A stretch of DNA of 64,000 bases from VXPQ01 sp965248175 (GTDB lineage Bacteria > Bacteroidota > Rhodothermia > Rhodothermales > VXPQ01), in NCBI GenBank assembly GCA_965248175.1, contig OZ252093.1:1612001-1676000 (forward strand), read 5' to 3'. Position 1 is the stretch's first letter, and each line of letters starts with the position of its first letter. Below, one piece after another: positions 7,935-16,281 of the stretch. A program made the translations under genes and the position numbers. Below the pieces are notes generated by a model. It worked only from the letters and a program-made list of their open reading frames with translations, was not told where the DNA came from and ran no database searches.

Positions 7935-9146
7935 TCACCAACGCAGGCGTTCAAAGGGAACCGGCATGCCTGCAGGCGCTTTATCGAGCGATTCTGCAAG
8001 GTGAATGAGGCCGTCTGCGAGCGCCAGCGACGAGACGATATGGGAGCCTTGCGGCCCCGCAGGCGCAACGGTCAACGTGCGGTCCACCCACCACGCCCGT
8101 CCCGGTACGAAATGATGAAGCCCCTGTTTTTTGGGAATGTCCTTGCCCAGCACAGCGGGTTCGAGGTGGGGCAACACGTCTTGCCGCCCCAGCATTCCGG
8201 CAAGGGCAGGACGCACGTACGCCTCGAAGCAGACAGCGGAGGAGACCGGATTGCCGGGCAGCCCGAAGACGGGAATATCTCCCAGTAGCCCGAAGGCGAG
8301 TGGTTTGCCGGGCCGTTGCCGCACCCGCCAGAATAGCATGGATAGTCCCATGTCTTCCAGTACATCCTTCACGAAGTCGTAATCCCCCACGGAAACGCCT
8401 CCCGATATGACCAGCATGTCACCCCCGCAGGCGGCTTCGAGCGCGGTTCGGACGGCTTCTCGCGTGTCGCGGGCGTGAAATCGGCCATATAATCGCCCGC
8501 CCGCCGTAGCGATCTGCGCCGCCAGCGCCGGGCCGTTCGCGTTGCGGATCTTGCCGGGACGCAGCGGCTCGGACGGTTCGATCAGTTCGTCGCCCGTGGT
8601 AACGATCGATACGTTAGGAGCGCGCGTAATCGGGACCTGTACCTGTCCCAATGAGGCGAGCACGGCAATGTCGGCAGGTCCCAATACGTTTCCTGCTTCC
8701 AGCACCGTACGGCCCCGGGGCATGTCTTGTCCGGCGGACCGCACATGATTGCCGGGGATTGCTGCCTTGAGGAACGTTACGGAGTTTTCCGTGGGGTGCG
8801 GTTCTGCGACCTCGATGGGGAGCACGGCGTTCGCTCCTTCCGGCAAGGGGGCGCCCGTCATGATGCGGACACAGGTGCCTGGCGCAAGGGGATGGGTATC
8901 GCTGCAGCCTGCGGAGATCTCGCCGGCGAGCGGCAGGCAGGCGCCCGGCGCAGGCACATCCTGTGCCCGTACGGCAAAGCCGTCCATCGCCGAGTTGTCG
9001 AACGGGGGAATATTTTCGGCGGCGACAATGGACTGACCCAGCGTCTTGCCGAGAGCCATGTCGAGGGCTATGTGTTCTTCGCGTGGACCAGGGAGATGGT
9101 CCAGCACGATGTCCCGCGCTTCCGGAAATGAAATGAAAGTTTTCAC
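7935..9146 (-). CDS. moeA: Molybdopterin molybdenumtransferase MoeA
   Basis: 403 residues. It inserts molybdate into adenylated molybdopterin, the last common step of the cofactor pathway. Family boxes seen: PPFDNSAMDGFAVRA near the N-terminus, GTCVRIMTGAPLPEGANAV, the MogA-like domain with TTGDELIEP and ISGGVSVGDYDFVKDVL, and FGLPGNPVSSAVCFEAYVRP before the C-terminal beta-barrel domain. Length is normal. It faces moaA with a 69-base gap that holds a GCAGCAGG/CCTGCTGC inverted repeat, possibly a shared terminator structure. No moaBCDE or molybdate transporter genes are in the window. Confidence 0.96.
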   Translation of the reverse strand: MKTFISFPEARDIVLDHLPGPREEHIALDMALGKTLGQSIVAAENIPPFDNSAMDGFAVRAQDVPAPGACLPLAGEISAGCSDTHPLAPGTCVRIMTGAPLPEGANAVLPIEVAEPHPTENSVTFLKAAIPGNHVRSAGQDMPRGRTVLEAGNVLGPADIAVLASLGQVQVPITRAPNVSIVTTGDELIEPSEPLRPGKIRNANGPALAAQIATAGGRLYGRFHARDTREAVRTALEAACGGDMLVISGGVSVGDYDFVKDVLEDMGLSMLFWRVRQRPGKPLAFGLLGDIPVFGLPGNPVSSAVCFEAYVRPALAGMLGRQDVLPHLEPAVLGKDIPKKQGLHHFVPGRAWWVDRTLTVAPAGPQGSHIVSSLALADGLIHLAESLDKAPAGMPVPFERLRW

Positions 9147-9221
9147 GGGGCTGCTGTGTGTACGGAAGCCTGAGCTATGTTCGATAGCGGATCGTTGCGG
9201 ACACCCGCTCTCCTGTGAAGG

Positions 9222-11171
9222 TCACGGCCCGTCAAAGTACAGGAGTCCTCCACTGTATCCGCCGACCACAAGTTCGAGGGCGCCGTCCCCATCCGGGTCG
9301 CCGAATGACGGGGCCGCTGCTTCGGGCACATCGTACGGCAAAGATTCGCTCTCTCCGAACATGGGCGTGGTCTGGTCTCCCCGGTTGCGAAACAGGAGAA
9401 GACCCTCGTGTTCGCTTCCGACAATCATGTCCAGGTCACCGTCGCGGTCTGCATCGATAAAGGTCGGCACGCTGCGGCGTCCGACATCAATGCCGGCGTA
9501 TTCGTCGGAAACAAATTCGAACGTCGGGGTGGAAGGGGTCCCTGCGTTCCGGTAGAAATTGATGGCCCCGGAGGTTTCGCCCACGAACAGGTCAAGGTCG
9601 CCGTCGTTGTCGATGTCTACCAATACCGGCGTGGTGTGGCTGCCGCGCGTCAATCGGATAAATGCCCGCTGTTTCAGAACGAAATGCGGTGCGCCGGGGG
9701 TGCCTTCGTTGCGGTACCATGCTATGCCGTCGTTCCATGTCCCGAGCAGAAGGTCCTTGTCGCCGTCGTCATCCAGGTCGGCGAAGGCCGGTGCGTAATG
9801 GTAGGCGGGAAAGAAGTCGGGTGCTTCACCCACATGGTATGCGCCGTCCACATTTTCGAAGTACGTCAGTGAAGCGGTGCGCCCGTCTTCTGATGAGATT
9901 TTATTGGAGACGAGCAGGTCGTCGTCGCCGTCTGCATCCAGATCGACCAGCACGGGATAGCTTTCGCTTCCCACATCAATCTGGTCCATGAACCGGGTCG
10001 TACGCAGCGCAAATCGTTCTTCCGGGAGCTGTTCGTACATATAAAGATTGGATCGCGCCGTCTTGTTCGGGTTGAAGGCGCCCCCGAGGACACCTGCCAG
10101 CAGATCCATATCTCCGTCGGCGTCGAGATCTCCGAAGGTGGGGGCATTGTACCCGCTGGACTGGAGCGGATCGCCGGGCGGAAAGGGAACGGGTGCAGTG
10201 CGCAGGCGAGGTTGGGCGCAGCCCCCCGTGTTTTCGATGTACAGCAGGCCGGGCTCGAAGAAATCGCCCCAGAACAGATCCTGGTCGTTGTCGCCGTCGA
10301 TATCGGCAAAGGTCATGGTGTTGGCTCCATGCAGCGGATCGGGCCGGTCTTGCGTGTCTTCCACGAAGAAATCTCTTCCCGGAGACGGCCCCTCGTCCAT
10401 AAAATCTTCATCTACCCCCGGAATATTCGGAAGGGCTGGCGGGGCGGGCATACCAGGCTGTCCAAACTGAGCCACAATCCGAATGTCTTCAAAATTTTCT
10501 GTAAGGAGCTTGAATACGGGTACGGGTTCGGTTTCGACGGCTTCATACCGCATGACTGTGCCGTCAATACGTCCAATGAACAGATCCGGCAAGCCATCGC
10601 AGTCGATGTCGGTAATATTGGGGATGTTCTGCCGGTCGGAGAATACGGGTTCACCCTCTGCATCCCGGAGGGTATCGGCCGCCTGTACGAAGGCGGCCCG
10701 CAGGGGCGTTCCCACGTTTTTGTAGTACTGCATATGACTGAAAGGCTGCTCGGCGAGCAGGTCGAAATCCCCGTCCCCGTCCATGTCTGCGAAACGGTAC
10801 CATTCTCCGACGTCGAGTCCAGCGTACTTGTCGGAGCGCCAGGTCCATAAAAGAGGCCCCGACGTGTCGTTGCGCTCGAAAAACATGATTGCGTTCGGAT
10901 GCTCCTGTACGAACAGGTCATTGTCTCCATCCGCATCGATATCGAGGAGTTGGGGTCTCGGCATGTTGAATCCGCCGAGAAAAGGATAAGGGTATGCGTC
11001 GCCGTTCGCCTTGTACACCTCGAAGGGCGCCAGTATGCGCCGGGTGGGCATTTCGCTGGTAGTCCGTTCGGCCTCTACGCGCGGTCCTGTGCCGGTGCAG
11101 CCGGGAAGGAACGTAACCGGCAGTACGCCGAAAAGCAGGAGAAGAAAGGAGGGTAGACGGAAACGATGCAT
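9222..11171 (-). CDS. FG-GAP/VCBS repeat lipoprotein
   Basis: 649 residues. The N-terminus is a lipoprotein signal (LLLLFGVLPVTFLPGCTGTG; lipid Cys in LPGC). The rest is a chain of VCBS/FG-GAP repeats, each with a calcium-binding DxDxDGDxD loop such as DIDADGDNDLF, DMDGDGDFDLL, DLDADGDMDLL, DLDDDGDKDLLLG and DIDNDGDLDLFVG; roughly a dozen loops are seen. Such repeats form seven- or eight-bladed beta-propellers on the cell surface. No catalytic domain was found. It is the last gene of a minus-strand group, 8 bases after the YncE-like gene, so it is probably co-transcribed. Role: surface binding or scaffolding, not known further. Confidence 0.88.
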   Translation of the reverse strand: MHRFRLPSFLLLLFGVLPVTFLPGCTGTGPRVEAERTTSEMPTRRILAPFEVYKANGDAYPYPFLGGFNMPRPQLLDIDADGDNDLFVQEHPNAIMFFERNDTSGPLLWTWRSDKYAGLDVGEWYRFADMDGDGDFDLLAEQPFSHMQYYKNVGTPLRAAFVQAADTLRDAEGEPVFSDRQNIPNITDIDCDGLPDLFIGRIDGTVMRYEAVETEPVPVFKLLTENFEDIRIVAQFGQPGMPAPPALPNIPGVDEDFMDEGPSPGRDFFVEDTQDRPDPLHGANTMTFADIDGDNDQDLFWGDFFEPGLLYIENTGGCAQPRLRTAPVPFPPGDPLQSSGYNAPTFGDLDADGDMDLLAGVLGGAFNPNKTARSNLYMYEQLPEERFALRTTRFMDQIDVGSESYPVLVDLDADGDDDLLVSNKISSEDGRTASLTYFENVDGAYHVGEAPDFFPAYHYAPAFADLDDDGDKDLLLGTWNDGIAWYRNEGTPGAPHFVLKQRAFIRLTRGSHTTPVLVDIDNDGDLDLFVGETSGAINFYRNAGTPSTPTFEFVSDEYAGIDVGRRSVPTFIDADRDGDLDMIVGSEHEGLLLFRNRGDQTTPMFGESESLPYDVPEAAAPSFGDPDGDGALELVVGGYSGGLLYFDGP

Positions 11172-11179
11172 CCTGGGTC

Positions 11180-12550
11180 TTAGCGGGCGGCCGTTTTATC
11201 CCGCTGGGCGCCGATGCCCGTGGGATACTGTTCCACCTCGATGACCTTTACGATGTCGAACGTGTTCGCGTCGATCACTACCAACGATCCGTTAGGGGAA
11301 TCATTGCCTTCCAGGTGGTATCGGGGTGTAAACGCCGCGTTCAGATTGTTGTTGGATACGTAAATGTACCGTCCGTCCGGGCGTACCGCACTTCCGTGCG
11401 GCTCTGCGAGGCCGTACCCGGAAACCCTTTCGATTTCGGTTCCGGTAGCCACGTCAAGGATGGCGACGGCGTTGGCCATTTTGGCGGGAAAAACGATGCG
11501 ATCTCCGCCGGGAAGAAACGATGGATGCCAGGGTCCCCCACCAAGGGGCAGCGTTTGTGTGACCTCGGGCTGCATCGGCTCCGTGATGTCGAGAAAAAGA
11601 ATATCTCCGCTCATGTGTCCGCCGACGATCATGGTGTGTCCGTCGGGGGCCACGGCAAATTGCACCAGACTGTGATGCATGCCCGGGATGGGGACGAGTT
11701 CGATATCCAGGGATTCGGCATCCACTACAGCAATCTGATTCATGCCGAGACTGGCGCTGAACACGTACCGCCCGTCGGGGGTCACGTTAAGGGCGTGCGG
11801 CCGGGGATGGAATACGTCGATTTCCTCGATATCCATACTGTCCGGCTTGATGACACCGATGCGCTGCGGTGGGTTGACGGCGCTCATCGACCGGCCCACA
11901 TACAGTTGTTCCAGGACGGGATCGAAGGCCAGCATACCCGGCGCCTCGAACGCTGTGCGCCCCACCAATTCGTTGTGCCGGTTGAATTTCAGCACGGTAT
12001 GCTCGCCGATGAGCGAAACGTACCAGAACGCCCCGTCAGGCGTGACCACCACGTGGTGCGGCTTAGCATTCCCGGAGAAGCCAAAATCGCGCAGATCCAC
12101 GGTACGGGCGACGACATGGGCTTCCATGTCGATCATGGAAATTACCGCGGATCCCTGGTTACACACGTAGAGGAACGGCCCCGCATCCGCATACGGGATT
12201 TCCCCGTCGTCGCTCTGTGCACCCCCTTCGATCCAGGTCCGCACCAGCGCAATGGCGTCGTCGTCGACCCCTGCCTGTTCTGCGCGCTCTATAAGCAGGC
12301 TGCGGTCGGCGTCGAAGGGAATGACGACCTCGCCCTGTTCGGACCCTCGCATCAGGGTTTCCCATGACCCGCCGTCGAGACCAGTGTCCTCTGTCAGAAG
12401 AGGAAGAAAGGATTCCTGAATAACCGGAAGAACATCGCGTGTAAACACGATGTCGGTTCGCGTTTGTCCCGCTGCCTGTGGTGCGGAAGCCGTTACGGCG
12501 ATGCCGCACAGTGTACAGACGAAGGCGATTATTTCAAGATATCGCCGCAT
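11180..12550 (-). CDS. YncE-like beta-propeller protein with a haem-less cytochrome-like N-terminus
   Basis: 456 residues with a Sec signal peptide (ending around ASAPQAAGQ). Residues ~30-120 read like the planctomycete-type cytochrome c module: FTRDVLPVIQ, a Leu/Ile-rich turn, SWETLMRGSEQGEVVIPFDADRSLLIERAE, then ALVRTWIEGGAQ. The CxxCH haem site that normally follows DVLPVIQ is absent (SFLPLLTED instead). The rest is a YVTN/YncE seven-bladed propeller with repeated blade motifs (VVVTPDGAFWYVSL, NVTPDGRYVFSAS, AVRPDGRYIYVSNNN). Probably periplasmic or exported. Co-directional with its neighbours on both sides. Function unknown; the degenerate haem module suggests descent from a redox protein. 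Confidence 0.85.
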   Translation of the reverse strand: MRRYLEIIAFVCTLCGIAVTASAPQAAGQTRTDIVFTRDVLPVIQESFLPLLTEDTGLDGGSWETLMRGSEQGEVVIPFDADRSLLIERAEQAGVDDDAIALVRTWIEGGAQSDDGEIPYADAGPFLYVCNQGSAVISMIDMEAHVVARTVDLRDFGFSGNAKPHHVVVTPDGAFWYVSLIGEHTVLKFNRHNELVGRTAFEAPGMLAFDPVLEQLYVGRSMSAVNPPQRIGVIKPDSMDIEEIDVFHPRPHALNVTPDGRYVFSASLGMNQIAVVDAESLDIELVPIPGMHHSLVQFAVAPDGHTMIVGGHMSGDILFLDITEPMQPEVTQTLPLGGGPWHPSFLPGGDRIVFPAKMANAVAILDVATGTEIERVSGYGLAEPHGSAVRPDGRYIYVSNNNLNAAFTPRYHLEGNDSPNGSLVVIDANTFDIVKVIEVEQYPTGIGAQRDKTAAR

Positions 12551-12639
12551 GCAACCTGTCGGATAGTGGAACGGGCAAGCGGGCTACGCACACCGGCTAT
12601 GTACATACCGGTGGGTAACCAGCTTGCCGCCATGTGCCG

Positions 12640-15018
12640 TTAAAGACCCAGTTCCTGCTTCTTCTTCAGAATGAAAAGGCCTTCGCCGATACTGGAAACC
12701 ACGATCGTACCGCTCTCGAAGAACGGGTAGTTGCTCCAGGATCCTGCAAAACCCGGAGAGTTGTCGCCGACCGGCATCGTGTCGAAATATCCCACCTCGC
12801 GGGGGTTCATCGGGTCGCTCACATCGTGGATGCGGAGCCCGCTGACATAATTCGACTGGTACATCAGATTTCCGTGGATGTACAGGTTGTGATCCGACGC
12901 TTCGCTTCCCCACGTATACTCATTGACGAGTTGCGGGTCGTCGATGTCGGTGATGTCCCAGATGAGGGTGCGGGTTTCGGGTACACTACCGCTTATCTCG
13001 TCCAGTTCGTCGTTCACGAAGAAGTAGTGATGATCGTCGCTGATCCAACCCTGGTGGGTGTAGGATACACTTGGATACGCTGCCGTCGCCACACTGACGG
13101 GGGCGTCCTTGTCCGTAACGTCCGCGATATTCAGGGCCGTTTCGTTGGAGCCGAAGCAGAGTTCGCGTCCTGCGTAGTCGGAGTCAGGACCGTTATAGAC
13201 GATGCATTGTGCGTCGTGGGTGTATCCTGTCCCGGCGCGTCCGGTCCCCGAGGCGGAGTAGCAGCCGGCAAACGTCGGGTTGGTCGGGTCCTGGATATTG
13301 ATCATGTGCAGTCCGCCTCCACAGGTTTCGCCGCCGGCCCGACCGCCTACGGTGTATGCAAACCCGGTGTCCGTGTTGATGACGATATTATGCGCACTGT
13401 TGATTCCGTCGTAATGCGCCGTTTCCTCGAAGGTCATGGGCATGTCACTGACATCGCGCAGTTGCGTCAGGTCGAACACCTGTACGCCGTGCTCCTGGGC
13501 AGCGTCGGCTACGATAAAGGCGTGGTCTTTATACACCTTGATGTCGCGCCAGACGGCTCCTGGCGTGCCTTCCGTTCTGGACAGGTTGCCGAGATAAACC
13601 GGATTCGAAGGGTCTGTGATGTCAACGAACGAGGTGCCGTCAACCCGTCCGACCAGCGCATATTCCCGTCCGCTTTCCGGGTCGACCCATCCCCAGATGT
13701 CGTTCAACTGGACGCCGCGTTCACCGCCGACCTCACGTATCGGCAGGAAGGCAAGCATGTCCACCATATCGCAGGAAAAAACGCCGGCGGAGCCTTCCGT
13801 ACAGTCCACCATGTCGCCCGTGACTGCCTCGAGTCCGCCCGATGGGCTGCGGAGCGTGGCGCTATGGTCCCAGCCGCCTTCCTCGCTGCGTTCGAACACG
13901 GCTACCGCGCCTGCACCGAAATCGGCCCTGTTGAGGGCGGCCGCAGCGGTGTTCCCGGAGATGTCCAGCGTTTCCCCGAACCGGTCACCGCGCTGCAGGT
14001 CGGGAAGGCCGATCGACGTTGATTTACCGTATACGCCGTCTCCGTCTTTTGCGAACCGGTATATGCTGCCATGGAAGCCTGCCGCCATCGGCGCACCGCT
14101 CCATACTTCACTTCCGCCGAGCGCGATATCCGTTCCAAAGCCCGGCGGGCTTGTGGCCGCGAACGGCAATAACAGCATGGTCGATGCCCAGGCGTTCGAC
14201 TCCTCGTCTCTTTGGTACATGATAGCGCCGCCCGTGCGGTTGGCGAACCGGGGAATGCCGACAAGCAGCTCATCGCCCATCAGGTCAAGGGCAGCGCCGT
14301 AACGGTCGCCCTCTTCCGAGACGCGGCCTTTCAATAGTTGTGATTCGGTCCATTCCCCCGAGGAAGCATCCCGCTCGAACAAATATACGCCGCCCGCCGC
14401 GTCGTCTCCACCGTGGGCTCCGACGAACGCACGTCCTTCTGCGGCGGCAATGGCTGTTCCGAAGCGGCCGCTCTTTTTCACTTCACTGCCCTGGAGGCGC
14501 GCAACCTGCATCCACATTCCATTGTCGTCCTGCTCGAATACATAGGCGGCCCCCGCGGACGAGTCGGCGGCCGGAGCCCCGACGAATACGGCGCCGTCGC
14601 TCAGCCCAACCGTCATCCCGAAAGCATCGTCGGGTCCGGCATCGTCGCCCGTCAGGGCTGCCTGATGCATCCACCCATCTTCCATGTGCCCGAATACATG
14701 TGCGGAGCCGGCTTCTCCGTCCTTGCCGGACGATCCGATGACAAGCATATCTCCTTCAATAGCCAGACTGCCTCCGAATCCATCATTCATTTCGGCGTCC
14801 ATCGCTGTAATCACGGCTTCCTGCATCCACTCTCCGTCTGCCTGATGGAAGATGTACACAGTACCGGGGCGGTACAGGTTATCCGGTTCTCCGACAAAAA
14901 TCCGGTCTCCGGAAATAAGGACGGCCTTGCCGAACCCTTTCTGAGCATGCGCTGTTCCGACAAGACAGATGGATGTCAGCAAGGCAGCGAGGAGCATGCG
15001 GTAGCTTTGTGTTGCCAT
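12640..15018 (-). CDS. Secreted choice-of-anchor B protein with FG-GAP and LVIVD-type repeats
   Basis: 792 residues from the ATG at 15018; the frame extends further upstream but without a signal peptide. The signal peptide is MATQSYRMLLAALLTSICLVGTAHA. The first ~400 residues are integrin-type FG-GAP repeats (FGKAVLISGDRIFVGEPD, FGGSLAIEGDMLVIGSSGKD, FGMTVGLSDGAVFVGAPAADS). The second half is the choice-of-anchor B propeller with LVIVD-like repeats (GTSFVDITDPSNPVYLGNL, LHMINIQDPTNPTFAGCY, LRIHDVSDPMNPREVGYFD) and the conserved SAHNI and YTHDAQC motifs. Exported, likely cell-surface. First gene of the three-gene propeller group. No enzymatic activity can be assigned. Confidence 0.85.
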   Translation of the reverse strand: MATQSYRMLLAALLTSICLVGTAHAQKGFGKAVLISGDRIFVGEPDNLYRPGTVYIFHQADGEWMQEAVITAMDAEMNDGFGGSLAIEGDMLVIGSSGKDGEAGSAHVFGHMEDGWMHQAALTGDDAGPDDAFGMTVGLSDGAVFVGAPAADSSAGAAYVFEQDDNGMWMQVARLQGSEVKKSGRFGTAIAAAEGRAFVGAHGGDDAAGGVYLFERDASSGEWTESQLLKGRVSEEGDRYGAALDLMGDELLVGIPRFANRTGGAIMYQRDEESNAWASTMLLLPFAATSPPGFGTDIALGGSEVWSGAPMAAGFHGSIYRFAKDGDGVYGKSTSIGLPDLQRGDRFGETLDISGNTAAAALNRADFGAGAVAVFERSEEGGWDHSATLRSPSGGLEAVTGDMVDCTEGSAGVFSCDMVDMLAFLPIREVGGERGVQLNDIWGWVDPESGREYALVGRVDGTSFVDITDPSNPVYLGNLSRTEGTPGAVWRDIKVYKDHAFIVADAAQEHGVQVFDLTQLRDVSDMPMTFEETAHYDGINSAHNIVINTDTGFAYTVGGRAGGETCGGGLHMINIQDPTNPTFAGCYSASGTGRAGTGYTHDAQCIVYNGPDSDYAGRELCFGSNETALNIADVTDKDAPVSVATAAYPSVSYTHQGWISDDHHYFFVNDELDEISGSVPETRTLIWDITDIDDPQLVNEYTWGSEASDHNLYIHGNLMYQSNYVSGLRIHDVSDPMNPREVGYFDTMPVGDNSPGFAGSWSNYPFFESGTIVVSSIGEGLFILKKKQELGL

Positions 15019-15229
15019 GGTCTCAAAAGATGTGTATGTATGGGTGGCGATCCGGGGGTTTCTGCATGGCGCCGTACGGGTAGCGCCAGGTGGATATAGA
15101 ACCCTGTGCACGCCGTACGAAAAAATACCCGCCAACATGCTATGAGCGGATATTCTTTTCGTTCCGCGGGAAACTCCGTAGTCTGTGAATTATACTAAAT
15201 TAACCGTTCTGCGGCGTTCGCCGTTCTTC

Positions 15230-15236
15230 AGGAGGT
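15230..15236 (+). promoter_or_regulatory. Strong Shine-Dalgarno site of the Ycf48-like lipoprotein gene
   Basis: AGGAGGT ends 4 bases before the ATG at 15241. It is one of the two best ribosome-binding sites in the window and fixes the start. Confidence 0.75.
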
Positions 15237-15240
15237 AATC

Positions 15241-16281
15241 ATGTTCCGACCTTACGTTCTCCTTCTCGTTTTTGTGTGTGTCGGATGCGGCTCGTCTGCG
15301 GAGGGACCCATCGTTCCGGTGCTGCATATGCAGGAATCGGGGACGGACGCACTCCTTATCGGGTTGCACGCGGTATCCGACCGCATTGCATGGGCGGGGG
15401 GCACGGGGGGAAGCTATGCCTGGACGGGTGACGGCGGCGCTACCTGGCATTCCGGCACGGTGCCCGGCGCCGACAGCCTCCAGTTCCGGGATGTGCATGC
15501 CATGAGCCTTGACGAGGCCTATCTGCTCAGCATGGGGGAGGATGCGCGCATTTACCGGACCGTTGACCGGGGCGCTTCATGGCAGATGCTTTTCCAAAAC
15601 GATATCGATGCAGCGTTTTTCGACTGTTTCGATTTTCGGGAAGACGGATCAGGGTTTGCGTTCAGTGATGCGGTAGACGGGCAATTCCCTCTCCTGTATA
15701 CGGAGGATGGCGATGTCTGGCGCGTGCTTCCCGAAGGAACGCTCCCGGCTGCACAGCCAGGGGAGGGTGGTTTTGCCGCCAGCGGGACCTGTTTGATTGT
15801 ACTGGATGACCAGACGGTTCTTATCGGGACCGGCAATGCAGCGACGCCGCGTGTACTCAGGAACGAGAACCGGGACGGTACCTGGACAAGCAGCGACGTA
15901 CCCCTGCCGGGAGGGGAGGCGGCAGGGGTGACCACGCTGGCCTTCCGGGATGCACGACATGGTGTTGCATTGGGCGGGGATCTGACCACCCCGGAGGATA
16001 TACAGCAGAATGCCGCCGTCACGGATGATGGCGGTTTGACCTGGCGGCTTGCTTCTTCCCCTGGATTTCCAGGGGCGGTATATGGTTCGGCGTATGTTCC
16101 CGGCGGCATTCTTGTGGCGGCGGGGCCGGGTGGCGCGGCCTTCTCGGTGGACGATGCACAAACCTGGTCGCCGCTCGATTCGCTGACGTGGTGGAGCGTG
16201 GACGCGGCGAGTCCCGATGCCGTATGGATGGCGGGGCCCGAAGGGCGTATCGCGCGAATTTCTTTCCGGTCTGCGCCATGA
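15241..16281 (+). CDS. Ycf48/BNR-like beta-propeller lipoprotein
   Basis: 346 residues. Lipoprotein signal MFRPYVLLLVFVCVGCGSS with the lipid Cys in VGC. The body has Asp-box/BNR-type blade motifs: TGDGGATWHSGTV, TVDRGASWQMLFQ, TEDGDVWRVL, TDDGGLTWRLAS, SVDDAQTWSPLD. It resembles the Ycf48-related proteins often annotated as 'oxidoreductase' in Bacteroidota, a label with no mechanistic support. Its stop overlaps the start of the downstream fusion gene (ATGA), so translation of the two is coupled and a shared process is likely. Exact role unknown. Confidence 0.85.
   Translation: MFRPYVLLLVFVCVGCGSSAEGPIVPVLHMQESGTDALLIGLHAVSDRIAWAGGTGGSYAWTGDGGATWHSGTVPGADSLQFRDVHAMSLDEAYLLSMGEDARIYRTVDRGASWQMLFQNDIDAAFFDCFDFREDGSGFAFSDAVDGQFPLLYTEDGDVWRVLPEGTLPAAQPGEGGFAASGTCLIVLDDQTVLIGTGNAATPRVLRNENRDGTWTSSDVPLPGGEAAGVTTLAFRDARHGVALGGDLTTPEDIQQNAAVTDDGGLTWRLASSPGFPGAVYGSAYVPGGILVAAGPGGAAFSVDDAQTWSPLDSLTWWSVDAASPDAVWMAGPEGRIARISFRSAP

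Noticed and set aside
12634..14022. 462-codon plus-strand frame opposite the choice-of-anchor B gene
   Set aside because: No signal, no motif, and the opposite strand has a clear secreted propeller protein over the same bases.
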